Notes: generated by a model not told the origin, from the sequence alone. Shown: positions 8,835-17,503, counted from the first letter of the stretch. The stretch: 64,000 bases of DNA from an uncultured beta proteobacterium (GCA_903859155.1 CAIOLO010000019.1:1-64000), one strand, 5' to 3'. Numbers and translations are program-made.

Positions 8835-8989
8835 AAGGACCACCGCGCGGCCAAAAGCTCGCCGCGCTGCTTCCAACAGCCGGCGCGAGATTTAAGCGCC
8901 GGCGGTCTTATCCAGGACCACCGCGCGGCCAGAAGCTCGCCGCGCTGCTTGGAACAGCCGGCGCGAGACTTGTGCGATGGTGATCTCAT
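8831..8989 (-). CDS. Repeat-encoded micro-ORF, two 26-codon units
   Basis: An uninterrupted 52-codon frame links the acyl-CoA dehydrogenase and enoyl-CoA hydratase genes. Its ATG overlaps the dehydrogenase stop (TGATG) and its TGA overlaps the hydratase ATG (ATGA). It consists of two copies of a unit whose core reads KSRAGC, one variable residue, then KQRGELLAARWS. A related two-unit frame sits between livH and livM on the other strand (29109-29258). It may be a genuine small basic protein, a coupling device that keeps ribosomes moving between two genes, or a DNA/RNA repeat that is open only because it is GC-rich. I do not recognise the family. No separate ribosome site is clear, so translation would rely on coupling. 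Confidence 0.45.
   Translation of the reverse strand: MRSPSHKSRAGCSKQRGELLAARWSWIRPPALKSRAGCWKQRGELLAARWSL
8837..8890 (-). repeat. Intercistronic repeat, locus 1 copy A
   Basis: A 54-bp unit that matches 8915-8968 at 51 of 54 positions and is clearly related to the two units at 29.1-29.26 kb. It contains an imperfect hairpin: GCTCGCCGCGCTG and CAGCCGGCGCGAG flank a short TTCCAA-type loop. Such palindromic units resemble REP elements. Confidence 0.8.
8915..8968 (-). repeat. Intercistronic repeat, locus 1 copy B
   Basis: Second copy of the unit, 78 bp from copy A (start to start). The loop is TTGGAA instead of TTCCAA, while the stem arms are identical. The 78-bp period is a multiple of three, so the reading frame is kept across both units. 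Confidence 0.8.
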
Positions 8990-10155
8990 CAGGGCAGGTC
9001 CAGTACGCGTTTTGAAATGATGTTGCGCTGAATTTCGGTGGTGCCACCGCCCACCACGCTGATGCGCGAGGCGAACAGGTCGCCGGCGATGTCGTGCAGG
9101 TCATTGCCGATCTGCACGCGCTGCAGCGACGGCCCGAGGGCGCCGGAGACCTGCATCACCAGTTCGGCCGCGCGGTGGGACAGGTCGCCGCCGAAAACCT
9201 TCATCACCGGTCCCATCGATTGCGGCGCTTTTCCCGCGGCATGCAGCGCGGCGCCATGGTGGTAGAACGCGGAAAAGGCGAGCAGCTCGATTTCCATATG
9301 GGCCAGTTGCTGCCGGAACAGCGCATCGTCGTAGGCGCCGGACAGGCGCGCCACCTCGCGCGCCTTGTTCAGGCGCAGCGCCGCGGCGCGCGGGCTGCCG
9401 GTGGTGAAGCGCTCGTTGCCAAGGACGATATTGGCCAGCTTCCAGCCGCCGTTGAGCGTGCCCACCAGATTCTCGCGCGGAACTTTCACGTTGTCGAAGA
9501 ATTCCTGCGCGAATTCCGCGTGGCCGGTGAGGCTCTTGATCGGTTGCACCGTGAGGCCCGGTGATTTCATGTCGATGAGCAGCATGCTGATGCCGGCCTG
9601 CCGCGGCCCCTCGGTGTCGGTGCGCACCAGCGCGAACATCCAGTCGGCCCACGGTCCGTTGGTGGTCCACATCTTGTGGCCGTTGACGACGAAATGGTCG
9701 CCCTCGAGAACCGCGCGCGTTTTCAGGCTGGCCAGGTCGGATCCCGCGCCGGTTTCCGAATAACCCTGGCACCAGACCACATCGCCCGAGAGTATTCCCG
9801 GCAGGTGCCGCGCTTGCTGCGCGGGGGTGCCGGCCTGCATGATGATCGGGCCGGCCAGATTCAGTCCGTGCTGGAACGGTGTCGGCGCGCCGGCGCGATT
9901 GATTTCCTCGTAGAGGATGATCTGTTGCTTGAGCGTGGCACCCATGCCGCCGTGCTCGCGCGGCCAGTGCGGGGCGATCCAGCCGCGCTCGAACAACCTG
10001 CGATGCCACGGTTTTATTTCAACCGGATCGACGCGATCGGGGCGGTTGAGCAGGTCGGCCGGGCAGTGGTCGGCGATCCATCCGCGCACCTCGTGCCGGA
10101 ACGCCGCATCTTCGGCGTTGTCGTCGGAGAACAGTGTGGTGTTGTCCCAGTTCAT
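8989..10155 (-). CDS. Acyl-CoA dehydrogenase family protein
   Basis: Predicted 388-residue FAD flavoenzyme that introduces a 2,3-double bond into an acyl-CoA and passes electrons to ETF. The FAD/substrate signature QGYSETGAGSDLASLKTRA and the segment FVVNGHKMWTTNGPWADW are present, as are LGNERFTTGSPR and the C-terminal FAD-binding region VVGGGTTEIQRNIISKRVL. The usual catalytic glutamate cannot be assigned by eye. The start at 10155 gives the expected N-terminus; no strong ribosome site is visible. It is probably co-transcribed with the enoyl-CoA hydratase gene through the repeat micro-ORF. The substrate is unknown. Confidence 0.88.
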   Translation of the reverse strand: MNWDNTTLFSDDNAEDAAFRHEVRGWIADHCPADLLNRPDRVDPVEIKPWHRRLFERGWIAPHWPREHGGMGATLKQQIILYEEINRAGAPTPFQHGLNLAGPIIMQAGTPAQQARHLPGILSGDVVWCQGYSETGAGSDLASLKTRAVLEGDHFVVNGHKMWTTNGPWADWMFALVRTDTEGPRQAGISMLLIDMKSPGLTVQPIKSLTGHAEFAQEFFDNVKVPRENLVGTLNGGWKLANIVLGNERFTTGSPRAAALRLNKAREVARLSGAYDDALFRQQLAHMEIELLAFSAFYHHGAALHAAGKAPQSMGPVMKVFGGDLSHRAAELVMQVSGALGPSLQRVQIGNDLHDIAGDLFASRISVVGGGTTEIQRNIISKRVLDLP

Positions 10156-10185
10156 CGGTACCAGGCCGGATGCATGCGCCGCCTT

Positions 10186-11772
10186 TCAGCCTTTGGTGTT
10201 TTTGGCCTGCGGTTTCGCCGCGGGCGGTGCGGAGGTTTTGCGCGTGCCACGCGGCGCGGCGGCCTTCTGGCGTTTGGCCGGCGCGGCTTTGCGCTTCCAG
10301 GTGGATACGGCCACCTGCTGCTCGATGGTGAGTTTCTGGCCCGACTGCAGCCGTCCGACGTTATTCCAGCGCCGCAGATCGTCGATGGAAACCTTGTAGC
10401 GCGCCGCGACGGTGGCGAGCGTGTCACCGCGCTGCACGGTGTGGATGATCCTGCGCGTTTCATTGCGGGTGGCGCGCTCGTACAGGATGGGCGCGGCGTA
10501 GCCCACCGGCAGCGGTTCGGCAGCGGCATCGGAACCCTTCACCGGCAACAGTATCTGGAAGCCCGGCCCGACCCTGGTTCTTGGCGTTATGCCATTGGCC
10601 GCCTTGAGTTTTGCCACCGCGATGCCGCGCGCCGCAGCCAGTTTTTCGAGCTGGTCGCCTTGCTTGAACGTGTAGCTTTCCCAGGAGGTCAGCGGCTCGC
10701 TGTGATTTTCCAGATTCGCCAGGAATTTATTGGCGTGATCGGCGGGCAGCACCAGTTTCTGCGTCTGCGCGGCCGAGAGCACCAGGCGGTTGTGCGCGGG
10801 ATTGAGCGCCACCAGTTCCTCCACCGACATCTCCGCCAGGCGCGCGGCCAGTTTGATATCGATATCGCGGTTTTTCTCGACAATCACGAAATAGGGCTGA
10901 TTCGGGATCGGATCCAGGTTGATGCCGAACAGTTCCGGCTTGGCGATGATGTTTTTCAGGGCTTGCAGCTTGGGCACGTAGTAGCGCGTTTCTGTCGGCA
11001 TGGTGAGGCTGGCGTAATCGGTGGGCAGGTTTTTGGCCTTGTTGCGCTCGATGGCCTTCGCCACGGCATTCTCGCCCCAGTTGTAGGAGGCCAGTGCCAG
11101 TTGCCAGTCGCCGTGCATGGCGTAGAGGAACTGCAGGTAATCCAGCGCCGCGGTGGTCGAGGCGAGAATGTCGCGGCGTCCGTCGTACCACCAGTTCTGC
11201 TGCAGTTCATAGCGCTTGCCGGTGGAGGGAATGAACTGCCACAGGCCCGAGGCCTTGGCACTGGACAGGGCCATGGGATTGAACGCCGATTCCACCATCG
11301 GCAGCAGCGCCAGTTCGGTGGGCATGCCGCGCTTTTCGAGTTCGTCGACGATGTGGTACAGGTAGCGGCGGCTGCGTTCGGCGAAAATTTTAATCATCTG
11401 CGGCCGGCTCGCATACCAGAGCTGCTGGCTGTCCACCAGCGGTCCGTACAATTGCTGCATGGAAAAGCCGGTGCGGATGCGATCCCAAAGGTCGTCCTGC
11501 GGCGTGGTCAGATCGATGGTCCGCGAAATTCTCAGCGGTTCCTTGATTTCGCGGATATCGTCGATCGGGTCACCGCTGGCGGCCGGAAGCTCAGGCGGCG
11601 CATCTGCGTTGGCCACGCCCCTGGATGTGACGGCCGTCTGCGGCGCGACGCGGACCGCTTCCACCACCGGCGCCGGCTGCCCGAATGCCGGCAACGCCCC
11701 GAGAAGCAAGACAATCAGGGCGGCATGGAGCGCATATTCTCGAAAAAGGGTCTGTATTGGGAAATCAGGCAT
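10186..11772 (-). CDS. mltD: Membrane-bound lytic murein transglycosylase D (SLT plus LysM)
   Basis: Predicted 528-residue envelope enzyme that cleaves peptidoglycan to 1,6-anhydro-muropeptides. After an N-terminal hydrophobic segment (about residues 15-31) comes the SLT domain with the catalytic glutamate in LLPMVESAFNP and the typical ASGLWQFIPSTGKRYEL and ALASYNWGENAVAKAI motifs, then two LysM modules (one around SYTFKQGDQLEKLAAARGI, one around HTVQRGDTLATVAARYKVS) that bind glycan. The C-terminal tail is rich in Lys, Ala and Pro. It follows gloB on the same strand, the usual betaproteobacterial neighbourhood. Confidence 0.93.
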   Translation of the reverse strand: MPDFPIQTLFREYALHAALIVLLLGALPAFGQPAPVVEAVRVAPQTAVTSRGVANADAPPELPAASGDPIDDIREIKEPLRISRTIDLTTPQDDLWDRIRTGFSMQQLYGPLVDSQQLWYASRPQMIKIFAERSRRYLYHIVDELEKRGMPTELALLPMVESAFNPMALSSAKASGLWQFIPSTGKRYELQQNWWYDGRRDILASTTAALDYLQFLYAMHGDWQLALASYNWGENAVAKAIERNKAKNLPTDYASLTMPTETRYYVPKLQALKNIIAKPELFGINLDPIPNQPYFVIVEKNRDIDIKLAARLAEMSVEELVALNPAHNRLVLSAAQTQKLVLPADHANKFLANLENHSEPLTSWESYTFKQGDQLEKLAAARGIAVAKLKAANGITPRTRVGPGFQILLPVKGSDAAAEPLPVGYAAPILYERATRNETRRIIHTVQRGDTLATVAARYKVSIDDLRRWNNVGRLQSGQKLTIEQQVAVSTWKRKAAPAKRQKAAAPRGTRKTSAPPAAKPQAKNTKG

Positions 11773-11840
11773 CTCACATGGTAGCCAAGGCAGGCAGGGC
11801 GGGTCAAATAGGAGAGGTAAAACCGGAAAGCTTCAGAACA

Positions 11841-11866
11841 GGGGGAGAGGGGGTCCCCCTCCCCCC
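11841..11866. other. G/C-run hairpin between gloB and mltD
   Basis: A purine-rich G-run tract (11841-11853) is followed at once by a C-rich complement, with AGGGG and CCCCT pairing around a 3-nt loop and further G and C runs outside. It sits between the gloB stop and the mltD start. It could act as a terminator/attenuator or form a G-quadruplex on one strand; no T-run follows. Confidence 0.45.
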
Positions 11867-11892
11867 GTTACCCCCTACGCCCCGCGTGTGGA

Positions 11893-12672
11893 TCAGAAAC
11901 TATTTTTCCATTCGCGTATGGCGCCGAAGGTTTCGGCGGCGTTGGCAGGAGGATGGCCCAGACGCGAAGCGGCTGCGGCGATGACTTCGGGCTCCGAGCA
12001 GCGGAAAAAAGGGTTGGTGGCCAGTTCCCGGCCGATGGTGGAGGGCACGGTGGGAATATCTTGCGCGCGCAGCGCGGCCTCGCTTTGCGCGCGCTCCTGC
12101 AGCGCCCGGTTGCCCGGCTCGACCGCGCGCGCGAAGGCGATGTTGGCCAGGGTGTATTCGTGCGCGCAGTAGAACCTGGTGTCGACCGGCAAGGCGGCCA
12201 GTTTCTGCAGCGAAGCGTGCATTTGCGGCGCATCGCCTTCGAACATGCGTCCGCAGCCGCAGGCGAACAGCGTATCGCCACAGAACAGCACTTTTTCCCC
12301 ATAATAGGCGATGTGAGCGCGCGTGTGCCCGGGAACTTCGATGACCCTGAACGAGGCGCTGATATCCGGCAATTCGACCCGGTCCTCCTGCGCAACGCGG
12401 CGGGTGGCCGCTTCGATGCGTTCGTCATTCGGCCCGAACACCGGGACAGGGAATCGTTTCAGCAATTCGGGCACGCCGCCGATATGATCGGCATGATGAT
12501 GGGTGAGCAATATGGCCTTGAGCAGCAGCTTTTCCCGGTCGAGGTAGGCGAGCACCGGCGCGGCGTCACCGGGATCGACAACCACGGCGGCGGCGTCCTT
12601 GCGCAGCACCCAGAGGTAATTGTCCTTGAAGGCGGGCACGGGAACGATCTGATAGTCGGCGGAGTGGGTCAT
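11893..12672 (-). CDS. gloB: Hydroxyacylglutathione hydrolase (glyoxalase II)
   Basis: Predicted 259-residue metallo-beta-lactamase-fold enzyme that hydrolyses S-lactoylglutathione to lactate and glutathione. The metal-binding motif LTHHHADHIGG is intact, with further ligands in VPGHTRAHIAYY, in the family-typical GDTLFACGCGRMFEG and in YCAHEYTLANI. The ATG at 12672 gives the expected N-terminus (QIVPVPAFKDNYLWVL); the longer open frame upstream is the complement of the methyltransferase gene. It is divergent from that gene, with a 64-bp shared promoter gap. Confidence 0.94.
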   Translation of the reverse strand: MTHSADYQIVPVPAFKDNYLWVLRKDAAAVVVDPGDAAPVLAYLDREKLLLKAILLTHHHADHIGGVPELLKRFPVPVFGPNDERIEAATRRVAQEDRVELPDISASFRVIEVPGHTRAHIAYYGEKVLFCGDTLFACGCGRMFEGDAPQMHASLQKLAALPVDTRFYCAHEYTLANIAFARAVEPGNRALQERAQSEAALRAQDIPTVPSTIGRELATNPFFRCSEPEVIAAAASRLGHPPANAAETFGAIREWKNSF

Positions 12673-12736
12673 GGGACCTGGGGCTTTGCGGATGGCGGCG
12701 ATGCATGCAGTGTATTGATTCGGAGCGGAGACGGCA

Positions 12737-13486
12737 ATGTTGGCAAGATGGCTTGAGAGCGAGCAGGGCAGGTATGTGCTGGACTGGGAGTTGGCCCAGT
12801 TCGACAACGCCGTGGATGACATTTTTGGATACCACGCGCTGCAGATCGGTCTCCCGGAGCACGATTTCCTGCGCGAGAACCGCATCCCGCACAAGACCAT
12901 CATCGGCAGCGATGTCGGCGTCGCGGTGCGCGCACGGGCCTGGGAACTGCCCATAGCCACCAACAGCGTGGATCTGGTGGTTCTGCCGCACGTGCTGGAA
13001 TTCAGCGAGCACGCGCACCGCATCCTGCGCGAGGCCGATCGGGTGCTGATGCCCGACGGCTCCATTGTGATCTCCGGATTCAACCCCTTGTCCTTGTGGG
13101 GCGCCAAGCACGCCCTGGGATATGCCCGCGGCGAGTATCCCTGGGAGGGCAGGTTGATCGGGCTGTCGCGCCTGCGCGACTGGCTGTCGCTGCTCAGCTT
13201 CGAGCAGAACGGCGGCAAGTTCGGCTGCTATGCGCCTCCATTCAGGAGCGCGAAGTGGCTGGAGCGCTGGAGTTTCATGGAGAAAGCGGGCGACCGCTGG
13301 TGGCCGATTGCCGGCGGAGCTTACGTGGTACGTGCCATCAAGCGCACCGTGGGCATGCGCCTGGTGATGCCGCCCTGGCGCGAAAAACGCACCTCGGCCA
13401 AGGCGCTTGCTCCGGTGGCGCAGCGCGGCAATGCCAGCCGCGGACTGTCCGCGCGCAATTCCGGCGAGGTCAAGCTTGAGCGCTAG
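12737..13486 (+). CDS. SAM-dependent methyltransferase-like protein
   Basis: Predicted 249-residue class I methyltransferase-like protein of the type found between gloB and rnhA in betaproteobacteria. The post-motif regions [20 protein letters not shown] and [19 protein letters not shown] are well conserved, and [11 protein letters not shown] follows. The SAM motif I region ([11 protein letters not shown]) is a poor match to the usual glycine-rich loop, so activity is inferred only from the fold. The target is unknown. It starts 64 bp from the divergent gloB and is followed closely by rnhA and dnaQ, suggesting one operon. Confidence 0.82.
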   Translation: MLARWLESEQGRYVLDWELAQFDNAVDDIFGYHALQIGLPEHDFLRENRIPHKTIIGSDVGVAVRARAWELPIATNSVDLVVLPHVLEFSEHAHRILREADRVLMPDGSIVISGFNPLSLWGAKHALGYARGEYPWEGRLIGLSRLRDWLSLLSFEQNGGKFGCYAPPFRSAKWLERWSFMEKAGDRWWPIAGGAYVVRAIKRTVGMRLVMPPWREKRTSAKALAPVAQRGNASRGLSARNSGEVKLER

Positions 13487-13490
13487 CGGG

Positions 13491-13943
13491 TTGCCTCAGG
13501 CGGGGGCAAAGCAGGTGGTGATTCATGCCGACGGCGCCTGCCGCGGCAATCCCGGCCCCGGCGGCTGGGGGGCGATCCTCAGTTGCGCCGGTCAGGACAA
13601 GGAAATCTTCGGCGGCGAACCCGCGACCACCAATAACCGCATGGAACTGACCGCCGTGATCCGCGCGCTGGAATCGCTCAAGGAGCGTTGCGAGGTCAAC
13701 GTCTATACCGACTCGCAGTACGTGCAGAAGGGCATCAGCGAATGGGTGCTTTCCTGGAAACGCCGCGGCTGGCGCACCGCCGACAAGAAGCCGGTCAAGA
13801 ACGTCGATCTATGGCAGCAGCTGGACGCGCTTGCCGCGGGGCACTCGGTGCGCTGGCACTGGGTGAAGGGACACGCCGGCCATGACGGCAACGAGCGTGC
13901 CGACGTGCTGGCCAATCGCGGCGTGGACAGCTTGCGCCCATGA
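13491..13943 (+). CDS. rnhA: Ribonuclease HI
   Basis: Predicted 150-residue endonuclease that cuts RNA in RNA-DNA hybrids. The catalytic carboxylates are visible: Asp in [17 protein letters not shown], Glu in [14 protein letters not shown], Asp in VYTDSQYV and Asp in [11 protein letters not shown]; the conserved His is in [10 protein letters not shown]. The start is uncertain: the TTG at 13491 gives the usual short leader before VVIHADG and avoids overlap with the methyltransferase; an ATG at 13431 would overlap it by 56 bp. The stop overlaps the dnaQ start by ATGA. Confidence 0.92.
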   Translation: MPQAGAKQVVIHADGACRGNPGPGGWGAILSCAGQDKEIFGGEPATTNNRMELTAVIRALESLKERCEVNVYTDSQYVQKGISEWVLSWKRRGWRTADKKPVKNVDLWQQLDALAAGHSVRWHWVKGHAGHDGNERADVLANRGVDSLRP

Positions 13944-14659
13944 GCCGCCAGGTCGTTCTCGATACCGAAACCACCGGGTTGAACGCACGCCTCGGGGATC
14001 GCGTCCTTGAAATCGGCTGCGTCGAGATTCTCGACCGGCGTGTCACCGACAACCATTTTCATCACTATGTGAATCCGGAGCGCGACAGTGACGAAGGCGC
14101 GCTCAAGATTCATGGCATCACCAGCGAGTTCCTTGCCGACAAGCCGAAATTCAGCGAGATCACGCAGGAACTCCTCGCTTACCTGGATGGCGCTCAAGTC
14201 ATCATTCACAATGCGGCCTTCGACGTGGAATTCCTCAACGTGGAACTGGGCAGGCTCAAGTTGCCGCCGTTCGAGGAGCACTGCGCCAGCGTGTTCGACA
14301 CGCTCAAATTCGCGCGCGAGCTGCATCCGGGCAAGCGCAATACACTGGATGCGCTGTGCGAGCGCTACGAGATCGACCACTCGCACCGCACGCTGCATGG
14401 TGCGCTGAGCGATGCGGCGCTGCTGGCCAATGTGTATCTGATGATGACGCGCGGCCAGGACAGCCTGGCCATTGAAATGGAAGCGCCTGCGGGCAGCGGG
14501 GGCGGCGGCGCAGATGACGACGCGGCGCGGCCGCAGCTGCGCGTGCTTGCGGCAAGCGCCGAAGAACTCGCCGCGCATGAAAAGGTGCTCGATGGAATCA
14601 GCAAGGAAAGCAAGGGCAAATGCCTGTGGCGGCAGAATGCCGCTTCGGCCCCACAGTGA
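13940..14659 (+). CDS. dnaQ: DNA polymerase III epsilon subunit (3'-5' proofreading exonuclease)
   Basis: Predicted 239-residue DEDDh exonuclease, the proofreading subunit of the replicative polymerase. Exo I is [10 protein letters not shown], Exo II is [14 protein letters not shown], and Exo III has the catalytic His and Asp in [17 protein letters not shown] Gly-rich linker follows, and the C-terminal part should bind the alpha subunit. Its ATG overlaps the rnhA stop, matching the conserved rnhA-dnaQ pair of proteobacteria. Confidence 0.95.
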   Translation: MSRQVVLDTETTGLNARLGDRVLEIGCVEILDRRVTDNHFHHYVNPERDSDEGALKIHGITSEFLADKPKFSEITQELLAYLDGAQVIIHNAAFDVEFLNVELGRLKLPPFEEHCASVFDTLKFARELHPGKRNTLDALCERYEIDHSHRTLHGALSDAALLANVYLMMTRGQDSLAIEMEAPAGSGGGGADDDAARPQLRVLAASAEELAAHEKVLDGISKESKGKCLWRQNAASAPQ

Positions 14660-14689
14660 TCAACGGCGACGCGAAATGAAAGGCAATGC

Positions 14690-15235
14690 ATGAGTTCACC
14701 CAAACGGCCCGATGCGCAGATCACCCATGTCGGCATTTTCGTGCGCGACATGGACCTGATGATCGAGTACTACATCCGCATGCTGGGCATGATGGTCACC
14801 GATCGCGGGCCGTATTACCGCGGCGGCGAAATCGCCTTCCTGAGCCGCAAGGCCGACGAGCACCACCAGATTGTGTTTGCCTCAGGGCGGCCGGCGGGCG
14901 AGAGATCCTCGATCAACCAGATCTCGTTTCTGGTTGCCGACCTGGAGACGCTGCGCAGCTTTTACGCGGCTTTCGCCGCCGAAGGCCAGCAGGGACTGGA
15001 CCCGATCAATCACGGCAACGCCTGGAGCCTGTACTGGCCCGATCCGGAGGACAACCGCCTGGAGGTCTACACCTATACGCCCTGGTATGTGCAGCAGCCG
15101 TTTGCCGACTTGCTCGATCTGACCGATCCGGTCGATGTCATCCACGCCAAGACGCTGGCGATGATCAAGGAGGATCCGAGCCACCGCCCGCGTGACGTAT
15201 GGGTCGACGGCCAGAGGGCGAAGCTCGCCAAATGA
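14690..15235 (+). CDS. VOC-family (glyoxalase/extradiol dioxygenase-like) protein
   Basis: Predicted 181-residue vicinal-oxygen-chelate protein. Two beta-alpha-beta modules are visible, opening with ITHVGIFVRDMDLMIEYYIR and INQISFLVADLETLRSFY. Candidate metal ligands are His in THVGIF, His in EHHQIVFA and Glu in NRLEVYTYTPWY, as in extradiol dioxygenases. It could be a ring-cleavage dioxygenase or a lyase; the substrate cannot be decided. It lies 30 bp after dnaQ and may be read through from that operon. Confidence 0.8.
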   Translation: MSSPKRPDAQITHVGIFVRDMDLMIEYYIRMLGMMVTDRGPYYRGGEIAFLSRKADEHHQIVFASGRPAGERSSINQISFLVADLETLRSFYAAFAAEGQQGLDPINHGNAWSLYWPDPEDNRLEVYTYTPWYVQQPFADLLDLTDPVDVIHAKTLAMIKEDPSHRPRDVWVDGQRAKLAK

Positions 15236-15359
15236 GCGGCGAGGCCAAAGCATGGCCTGCAATCTGCGTCTTCCCGGCGCGGCGCAGGGCATCGATGCCC
15301 TCCCGGGCAGGCGCAAGCCGCAAGGGCGCGGCTGAAGGGGCCTGCGGATCGGCGCGGCG

Positions 15360-15623
15360 TCAATCCCGCGCGTAAGGCCGGGTGACGGTCGCTCGCACCG
15401 TCAGATCCAGACGCTCGGCGATGTCCATCAGGCGTTCCAGGCTGAAATGCGTGGTGTCCGCGCGCAGCAATTGACTGACTTTTGACTGGGTCAGGCCGAC
15501 CTCGTCGGCCAGTTCCTGCTGCTTGCGCTGTTCGTCATCCGCGGTGCGCAGATGCTCAAGCCGCGTGGCGATCGCCTGCGCGAGTTGTTTGCGGACGGTT
15601 TCGCTTGCTCGACGCGTGGCCAT
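15360..15623 (-). CDS. XRE-family helix-turn-helix regulator (antitoxin-like)
   Basis: Predicted 87-residue DNA-binding protein. The helix-turn-helix reads QELADEVGLTQSKVSQLLRA followed by FSLERLMDIAERLDLTV, typical of XRE/HigA-type antitoxins. No toxin-like partner gene is found on either side: upstream are about 140 bp without a gene, downstream is a convergent gene. It may be an orphan antitoxin or a stand-alone repressor. The AT-rich stretch upstream probably holds its promoter. Confidence 0.8.
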   Translation of the reverse strand: MATRRASETVRKQLAQAIATRLEHLRTADDEQRKQQELADEVGLTQSKVSQLLRADTTHFSLERLMDIAERLDLTVRATVTRPYARD

Positions 15624-15761
15624 GTTTGTCTCCTGACAGAATAATTACCTCAATGATATACCGTGAATAGGATGGCAACTTGAGGAAATCGTAGGTTGAT
15701 GCTTGATAAGTAAAGTGGGAAGACAGGAAATTGAATCCGTAATCAGGCGCGCCCCGCCCTG

Positions 15762-16742
15762 CTACTCGGGTTCGATTCCAGCGGCGCGCATCACCTTGGT
15801 CCAGACGGGGAGTTCCGAGCGGATGCGTTCGGTCATCTCCTCCGGGGTGCCGGGCAGGTACTCGTAGCTGGATGCGGCAAATTTCTCCTGGGTCGCCGCT
15901 GAGCGCAGGTAATCGCCGGTTTCGCGGTTCAGCCTGTCGATGATCGGGCGCGGCACCCCCGCGGGGGCGGACAGGCCGAACCAGGTCGCAATATCGAATC
16001 CCGGCACGCCGGATTCTGCGACAGTGGGCAAATCGGGCATTGCGCGGGAGCGCGTGCGGGCCGAGGTGGCGAGCGCCCTGACTTTGCCGCTCTTCACATG
16101 CGGCAGGATCGACGGGCCCTCGAGCATGACCTGCACCTGTCCTGCGAGCAGGTCTGTTTGCGCCTGGGCATTGCCCTTGAACGGGACATGCACCATGTCT
16201 ATGCCGGTTCTGGTCTTGAACAGTTCCGTGGCCAGGTGGTGGCCGCTGCCGGTTCCGATCGACGCATAAAAAAGCCTGCCCGGCTGCGCTTTGGCCAGCG
16301 CGACCAGTTCCTGGATGGAACGCGCGGGGACCGATGGATGCACGGTGACGATGAAAGGCGTTGCGATCAACGTGGTGATGGAGATGATATCCCGCAGCGG
16401 GTCGTAAGGCAGCGTCTTGCGCGCCGCGGTCAGAAACACCAGTCCCGACTGCGTGCCCAGCACCAGCGTGTGTCCGTCAGGGGGCGATTTTGCCGCGGCA
16501 TCCAGTGCGATGGCCTGGCTCGCGCCGACCCGGTTCTCGACCACCACCGGCTGGCCCAGGCGCTCCGTAAGATGCTGAGCGAGGCCGCGCGAAAACACGT
16601 CGAGGGCGCCTCCGGTGGTGTAGGGCACGATCAGGCGCACCGGGCGGCTCGGGTAGTTTTCCGCGGCACCTTGCGCCAGCACGGGACCGGCAGGCAGGAA
16701 CAAGGCACAGCACAGCAACAAGGCGCAATGTCGGACTCGCAT
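15762..16742 (-). CDS. Bug/TctC-family periplasmic solute-binding protein
   Basis: Predicted 326-residue exported binding protein. The signal peptide MRVRHCALLLCCALFLPAG runs to VLAQG, then ENYPSRPVRLIVPYTTGG, VENRVGAS, SPPDGHTLVLG, PFKGNAQAQTDLLAGQVQ and ESGVPGFD, all Bug signatures. The ATG at 16742 has GGAG at good spacing; the longer frame upstream lacks these features. It stands alone between the XRE gene and a divergent DUF1993 gene. The ligand is unknown, presumably a carboxylate. Confidence 0.88.
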   Translation of the reverse strand: MRVRHCALLLCCALFLPAGPVLAQGAAENYPSRPVRLIVPYTTGGALDVFSRGLAQHLTERLGQPVVVENRVGASQAIALDAAAKSPPDGHTLVLGTQSGLVFLTAARKTLPYDPLRDIISITTLIATPFIVTVHPSVPARSIQELVALAKAQPGRLFYASIGTGSGHHLATELFKTRTGIDMVHVPFKGNAQAQTDLLAGQVQVMLEGPSILPHVKSGKVRALATSARTRSRAMPDLPTVAESGVPGFDIATWFGLSAPAGVPRPIIDRLNRETGDYLRSAATQEKFAASSYEYLPGTPEEMTERIRSELPVWTKVMRAAGIEPE

Positions 16743-16968
16743 GCTACGCTCCGCGTCAGGATGAGGGGGTGCAGCGATGCTAGCACAGGGGAAAGCGGTT
16801 GATATTTGAACAACAAGATGGTGCCGCCGCCGCTGAGCCATGGCCAGATCTTTATCCATGATGCGACCACGGGGCGCGACTGACACGCCGTCCCGACAGT
16901 GGCTATGATACGGACCGCACCGTCAGGCACCGCCTGGCAGCGGCGCTAAATTTTCCAGGAGAATCACC

Positions 16969-17472
16969 ATGGCTTCGATGTACCAGATTTCCATTCCCGT
17001 ATACGTCCGCAAGCTCAACGGCCTGGCGGGCTGCCTGAAAAAGGCGCAGGCGCACTACGCCGAGAAGAAGTACGACGAGACCTCGCTCATGCACCAGCGC
17101 TTTTTCCCCGACATGTTCATGTTCGTCAAGCAGGTGCAGGCGGCGACCGATCACGCGCGCGCAAGCGGCGCGCGCCTGGCAGGGCTGGAGCCGCCGGTCT
17201 ACGAAACGGACGAAAAAGGCCTTGCCGATCTGATCGCACGCGTCGAGAAGACCGTCGCCTTCCTGGAAACGCTCAAGCCCGCGCAGATCGACGGTTCCGA
17301 GGACAAGACCATCGCCTTCAAAATGCGCGGCAACGACATGAGCTACAAGGGCCTGGATTTTCTGATCAATTCCAACATGCCCAACTTTTACTTCCACCTG
17401 ACCACCGCCTACGCGATCATGCGCTCCAACGGCGTCGAGATCGGCAAGCGCGATTTCATGGGACCGGCCTAG
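16969..17472 (+). CDS. DUF1993 family protein
   Basis: Predicted 167-residue soluble protein matching DUF1993 (a DinB-like helical fold of unknown role): it opens MYQISIPVYVRKLNGLAGCL, has the conserved HQRFFPDMFMFVKQVQ and MPNFYFHLTTAYAIMRSNGV, and ends GKRDFMGP. A strong AGGAG ribosome site precedes the ATG. Family members have no established biochemical function. It precedes aroG on the same strand with a 193-bp gap, so probably is transcribed separately. Confidence 0.85.
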   Translation: MASMYQISIPVYVRKLNGLAGCLKKAQAHYAEKKYDETSLMHQRFFPDMFMFVKQVQAATDHARASGARLAGLEPPVYETDEKGLADLIARVEKTVAFLETLKPAQIDGSEDKTIAFKMRGNDMSYKGLDFLINSNMPNFYFHLTTAYAIMRSNGVEIGKRDFMGPA

Positions 17473-17489
17473 GTGAATTGCGCCAAGGC

Positions 17490-17503
17490 TTGATCGGGAT
17501 TAA
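17490..17503. promoter_or_regulatory. FNR/ANR-like box with one mismatch
   Basis: TTGAT-CGGG-ATTAA matches the FNR/ANR consensus TTGAT-N4-ATCAA except for one base. It lies in the gap between the DUF1993 gene and aroG, 163 bp before the aroG start. Because aroG is biosynthetic, a real role is doubtful. Confidence 0.25.

Noticed and set aside
8837-8968. CRISPR array
   Set aside because: Only two repeat units at this locus, with no unique spacers and no cas genes; the units are nearly continuous and recur between other genes.
9676-11784. A 702-codon plus-strand frame opposite the acyl-CoA dehydrogenase and mltD genes
   Set aside because: It crosses two genes on the other strand and has no recognisable motif.
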